Assembly: GCA_028280485.1 (NCBI GenBank)
Contig: JANQLS010000003.1
Location: 62,001-126,000, forward strand
Length of the DNA stretch: 64,000 nucleotides
Source: Planctomycetota bacterium
GTDB taxonomy: Bacteria > Planctomycetota > UBA8108 > JACQVS01
Reading direction: 5' to 3'
Part shown: piece after piece, positions 61,401-64,000 of the stretch
How the letters are laid out: each line of letters starts with the position of its first letter
Position numbering within the stretch: position 1 is the stretch's first letter
Position numbers and translations under genes: made by a program
The notes under the pieces: generated by a model
What the model was told of the DNA's origin: nothing
The model's database searches: none
The model's input: the letters and a program-made list of their open reading frames with translations, nothing else

Positions 61401-63360
61401 TGCTGACCAAACCGATGGTGACGCCGATGGAATTGGAGACGCTTGCGATACCTGCCCCAATGACGCGAACAATGATGCCGATGCCGATGATGTTTGTGGA
61501 GATGTCGACAACTGTCCGGATGACGCCAATACCGATCAAGCCGATGGCGATGCCGACGGAACGGGTGACGTTTGTGATGCCTGTCCCAATGACGCCTTAA
61601 ATGACAGCGATGGTGACGGAATTTGTGGTGATGTCGATAATTGCCCGGATGACGCCAATGCTGATCAAGTCGATAACGACACGGATGGAATTGGCGATGC
61701 TTGTGACCCCTTGGTCGACACTGACAGTGATTCGATCGATGACAGTATCGATAACTGCCCCGAGAACTTCAACCCGGGCCAAATCGATCAAGATGTGGAT
61801 GGACTCGGCGATGCTTGCGACAATTGCCCCGAAATAGCCAACTCAGAGCAATTCGATGCGGATGCTGATGGCCTGGGAGATGTTTGTGACAACTGCCCAA
61901 CGGTCGCAAATCCGAATCAGGAAGATGACGATGGGGATGGTGAAGGCGATGTTTGCGATTCCGACTTAGATAATGACGAAATCGAAAACAGTGAAGACAA
62001 TTGCCCCTTGATCGCAAATGCTTCTCAAGAAGATGCCGATGCGGATAATGTGGGTGACGTCTGTGACAACTGCCCCTCGGACTCCAACGAAGATCAACGA
62101 GATACCGATGGAGATTTAGACGGCGACGCCTGTGATGATGACGACGACGACGACTCGGTGTTAGACCTCGATGACAACTGTCCTCTGATCAGCAATGTCG
62201 ATCAGGAAGATCGAGATTTGGATGAAATCGGTGACGTTTGTGATAACGACAACGACAACGATGGAATTCTCGACGTCGACGATAACTGTCCATTCGTCGA
62301 AAATATTCAGCAGTTGGATACCGATGGTGATCTCACCGGTGATCTCTGTGACGAAGACGATGATAACGATACTGTCTTAGACGAGACGGATAACTGTCCT
62401 CTTGCCGCAAATACGGACCAAGTCGATTCGGATTCGGATACTCTCGGAGACGCCTGCGACAACTGCCCCGGTACGAGTAATCCTTCTCAGACGGATACCG
62501 ATGGAGATGAACAAGGCGATGCTTGTGACGACGACGACGATGGAGACACCATCTTAGACGGCGATGACAACTGTCCTCTCCACCCAAACACCGATCAAGT
62601 CGATGTTGACAATGACTCTATTGGCGACGTCTGCGACCCCAATGTCGATCGCGATGCGGATGGAATTTCAGACGGTGAAGATAACTGCCCCGTCGATTTC
62701 AATCCCGGTCAAAATGACCTCGACCAAGATGGCCTCGGTAACATTTGTGATCCTGACAATGACAACGACGGCGTCCTCGACGTCGATGACAACTGTGCCT
62801 TGTTATTCAATGAAGATCAACTCGATAATGATCAAGACAATATCGGAGACCTTTGTGATACTGACGATGACAATGATGGCATTATCGACGATGCTGACAA
62901 TTGCCCCTTCGATCACAATCCCGGCCAGGAAGACACGGATATCGACACCATTGGAGATGCCTGTGACACCGATGGAGACAATGATGGAGTCGACGATGAA
63001 ATCGACAACTGCCCCAACATTCACAATCCGGATCAACTAGATTCCGACAACGATGGGCAAGGTGACGCCTGTTCGATTATCGTGGTTCTCTTCATTCGTG
63101 GTGACGCCAACTTTGACGGTCGAGTTGATATCTCTGATACAGTCTTCATCCTCAACTACTTATTTAGAGGAGAAGTGACACCTCGTTGTGATGATTCAGC
63201 CGATGCCAATGACGACGGCCGAGTCGATATCTCGGATGGGATCAAAGTGGTAACGGCCTTGTTCTTAGGTGAAGGTCCACTCCCCGAACCTTATCCCGAA
63301 CCCGGTACGGATCCAACGGAAGATGACATGACTTGTGATATTCCGTTCACGGCGCCGTAA
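58426..63360 (+). CDS. Giant exported thrombospondin type 3 repeat protein with dockerin-like tail
   Basis: 1644 residues, extremely Asp-rich. A signal peptide ends near residue 36 (TATWA). Residues about 38-1550 are made of calcium-binding TSP3 units (DxDGDGxxDxxDNCP...NxDQxDxDxDGxGDxCD). Between roughly residues 285 and 1085 the units are arranged as a higher-order 43-residue (129-bp) repeat, DGVCGDVDNCP...DACPND, of which 19 copies can be counted. Outside this block the units are shorter and more varied. The C-terminal 90 residues (from FIRGDANFDG, about 1555) are the same duplicated dockerin-like tail as in three other genes. The protein probably binds very many calcium ions outside the cell. 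Its role could be structural, adhesive or mineral/ion related. Confidence 0.92.
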   Translation: MSTRLTRQGSSRTPLNLKSFLWLILFAAFTTTATWAQDADGDGIPDASDNCPTISNADQADGDLDTVGDVCDNCPDDNNLSQQDTDFDGLGNRCDDDLENDGVLNVDDNCTHDYNPGQEDTDGDGKGDICANDDDGDGITDVNDNCHVVPNADQLDADGNGVGDVCEDPTDTDGDGITDSLDNCPSVVNPDQSNVDGDPRGDVCDEDPDGDGQGDGWDNCPRVDNLDQADSDGDGVGDACDDDADNDGVSNDLDNCVQDANADQADVDGDGAGDVCDVCPNDTDDDIDADGVCGDVDNCVNDANSDQADADSDGTGDVCDTCPNDPDNDIDDDGVCGDVDNCPVNRNPGQSDDDADGIGDNCDACHLDPNNDADGDGVCGNVDNCPNDANSDQADTDGDGTGDACDACPNDANNDSDGDGVCGDVDNCPVDSNSDQADSDGDGTGDVCDTCPNDANNDADADGICGDIDNCPANSNADQADADADGTGDVCDSCPNDPNNDADGDGVCGDVDNCPADANSDQADGDGDGQGDACDACPNDAANDADGDGVCGDVDNCPSDANSGQADSDGDGAGDACDACPNDADDDADADGVCGDLDNCPIDANSDQADADADGSGDLCDACPNDANNDADGDGLCADADNCPEDANADQADGDGDGIGDVCDTCPSDSGNDSDGDGVCGDVDNCPDTANGDQADSDADGTGDVCDTCPNDANNDGDADGVCGDIDNCPTDANSDQADGDADGTGDACDTCPNDANNDVDADGVCGDIDNCPNESNADQVDTDGDGQGDACDLCPNSNGDDNDSDGVCDDLDNCPNDANGDQADADADGTGDVCDACPNDANNDADGDGVCGDVDNCPSDANADQADADADGTGDLCDACPNDSGNDADGDGVCGDVDNCPTDANADQADGDADDQGDACDACPADANNDEDADGVCADVDNCPNDANGDQADADGDSQGDVCDSCPNDAENDADGDGICGDLDNCPADSNADQTDGDADGIGDACDTCPNDANNDADADDVCGDVDNCPDDANTDQADGDADGTGDVCDACPNDALNDSDGDGICGDVDNCPDDANADQVDNDTDGIGDACDPLVDTDSDSIDDSIDNCPENFNPGQIDQDVDGLGDACDNCPEIANSEQFDADADGLGDVCDNCPTVANPNQEDDDGDGEGDVCDSDLDNDEIENSEDNCPLIANASQEDADADNVGDVCDNCPSDSNEDQRDTDGDLDGDACDDDDDDDSVLDLDDNCPLISNVDQEDRDLDEIGDVCDNDNDNDGILDVDDNCPFVENIQQLDTDGDLTGDLCDEDDDNDTVLDETDNCPLAANTDQVDSDSDTLGDACDNCPGTSNPSQTDTDGDEQGDACDDDDDGDTILDGDDNCPLHPNTDQVDVDNDSIGDVCDPNVDRDADGISDGEDNCPVDFNPGQNDLDQDGLGNICDPDNDNDGVLDVDDNCALLFNEDQLDNDQDNIGDLCDTDDDNDGIIDDADNCPFDHNPGQEDTDIDTIGDACDTDGDNDGVDDEIDNCPNIHNPDQLDSDNDGQGDACSIIVVLFIRGDANFDGRVDISDTVFILNYLFRGEVTPRCDDSADANDDGRVDISDGIKVVTALFLGEGPLPEPYPEPGTDPTEDDMTCDIPFTAP

Positions 63361-63388
63361 TCCTTCGTTCGAACTGAACCCTATGAGG

Positions 63389-63412
63389 GCCTGGGACAAG
63401 CCCAGGCGCTAC
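63389..63412 (-). repeat. GTAG-foot palindrome (REP-like) copy 13
   Basis: Minus strand: GTAGCGCCTGGGCTTGTCCC then AGGC: stem GCCTGGG/CCCAGGC. Same class as 3488-3511. Confidence 0.75.
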
Positions 63413-63441
63413 AGACGGCCCTTCTATCCAACTCCACCCCT

Positions 63442-63466
63442 GTAGCGCCACCCCTTTGTGGGTGGC
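63442..63466 (+). repeat. GTAG-foot palindrome (REP-like) copy 14
   Basis: GTAGC then GCCACCC ctttgt GGGTGGC. Confidence 0.75.
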
Positions 63467-63485
63467 CTCCCTATAATCGATAAAA

Positions 63486-63524
63486 AAAAGCCCTTGAAGG
63501 CCTCACGCCTTCAAGGGCTTTTTT
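63486..63524. terminator. Bidirectional rho-independent terminator
   Basis: Perfect 14-bp stem AAGCCCTTGAAGGC / GCCTTCAAGGGCTT with loop CTCAC, flanked by A and T runs. It lies between the convergent TSP3 and ASPIC/UnbV genes. Confidence 0.92.
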
Positions 63525-63545
63525 AATTTTAGTTTTATTAATAAA

Positions 63546-64000
63546 CTACTTCGCGAGAACTTCTTCTTTAATCTGAAGCCTTTGATTCGCATCGATGTTT
63601 TCAAGAACTGTGACTTCGCCCGAGGGCCAACGCACCGTCAAACGATCGATCTTTGCTGCTTCGCCTAAACCGAACGAGGCGATCAAGGATTGCCCCGCTA
63701 AATAACCCGAGGTTGTTCCCAACTCGCGGAGTTGACGTTTACCGTCGATCTCGGCGATGAGACGCGCACCGATCGCATCCCGATTACTCACTGAACCCGT
63801 GAGTTGAACTTGTAACCAGTTGGACTTCTTTTTAGGATCATTATTGAGATAGACCAAGGGTTGCGAAAAACTTTGTACGACAAGATCGAGATCTCCATCG
63901 TGATCAAAATCGGCGGCAACCACTCCTCGCCCATCTTCGATTCGATCGGCTCCAGTTAGATAACCGATTTCATGAAAGCGAGGCTGACCTTCTCCCGTTC
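63546..64000 (-). CDS. ASPIC/UnbV (CRTAC1-like) FG-GAP repeat protein, C-terminal part
   Basis: A partial gene. Its reading frame remains open to the end of the window, reading TGEGQPRFHEIGYLTGADR upstream of the internal GTG at 63923, so the true start lies beyond base 64000. Visible are an FG-GAP/VCBS calcium-binding unit (VVAADFDHDGDLDLVV) and the C-terminal ASPIC/UnbV domain (NWLQVQLTG, NRDAIGARL, TTSGYLAGQS, FGLGEAAKIDRLTVRWPSG). Proteins of this type are numerous in planctomycetes and are usually exported. Its function is not established. Convergent with the TSP3 gene, with a shared terminator between them. Confidence 0.85.
   Translation of the reverse strand, partial: TGEGQPRFHEIGYLTGADRIEDGRGVVAADFDHDGDLDLVVQSFSQPLVYLNNDPKKKSNWLQVQLTGSVSNRDAIGARLIAEIDGKRQLRELGTTSGYLAGQSLIASFGLGEAAKIDRLTVRWPSGEVTVLENIDANQRLQIKEEVLAK

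Noticed and set aside
58533..63040. Many long open frames on both strands inside the TSP3 gene (for example 59338-60120 minus, 60433-61305 minus)
   Set aside because: They follow the repetitive DNA of the real gene, give low-complexity Ile/Val/Thr or Met/Pro sequences, and have no ribosome sites.

Overview
The window looks like a chromosomal segment from a Planctomycetota-type bacterium or a close PVC relative; this is inference from gene content. Supporting features are four large secreted proteins ending in the same duplicated dockerin-like tail (VDISDPI..L.YLF type), an ASPIC/UnbV-type protein, a hydrazine-synthase-alpha-like/c-type haem/beta-helix fusion, a Minf_1886-like protein, PQQ-propeller and CotH/lamin-tail exported proteins, and a FadN/FadA beta-oxidation pair. 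There is no phage, plasmid, transposase or CRISPR gene. Gene density is moderate, and many intergenic gaps are unusually rich in short palindromes. Layout: 0-5 kb carries an S41 processing protease with HEAT-like repeats, a Minf_1886-like protein and a tmk-holB pair. 5.8-9.7 kb is a 1293-residue exported mosaic protein. 10.7-13.2 kb has a patatin-like lipase next to a PaaK-like adenylate-forming enzyme. 13.7-17.4 kb has a small membrane protein, a zinc-ribbon membrane protein and a TPR protein. 18-23.4 kb has a SLOG protein with a YceK-like lipoprotein, altronate dehydratase, a PQQ propeller and a GNAT acetyltransferase. 23.6-26.8 kb has a CotH protein, a 53-residue membrane protein (26060-26221) and a lipoprotein. 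27-33.1 kb has thiolase, FadN and a RarA-methyltransferase fusion. 33.2-34.6 kb has a 5 x 64 bp tandem array, rpsT and tRNA-Phe. 34.8-42.6 kb is an accessory-looking stretch of hypothetical genes, with a two-gene membrane module present twice (one copy broken by a stop codon) and the fasciclin and DUF4397 exported proteins. 42.8-45.3 kb is a hybrid histidine kinase. 46-50.3 kb has a lipoprotein/TPR pair, an EEP-family nuclease and an exported ADP-ribosylglycohydrolase-like protein. 50.6-57.8 kb has an ECF sigma/anti-sigma pair, an acetolactate-synthase-like enzyme, a tight DUF547/TVP38/flavoprotein cluster and gdhA. 58.4-63.4 kb encodes a 1644-residue thrombospondin-type-3 protein, and the window ends inside an ASPIC/UnbV protein. 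Most notable are (1) at least fourteen short hairpins with a GTAG foot, the architecture of REP elements mobilised by RAYT transposases, scattered between genes with no RAYT in view; (2) a second dispersed repeat (consensus CCCTCGCTTACGCTTCGGG) that also forms a tandem array and a perfect 28-bp inverted pair; (3) four consecutive hairpins at 23372-23493; (4) the shared C-terminal tail of four unrelated exported proteins; and (5) the duplicated small-membrane-protein module. No complete new defence or metabolic system could be demonstrated from sequence alone.
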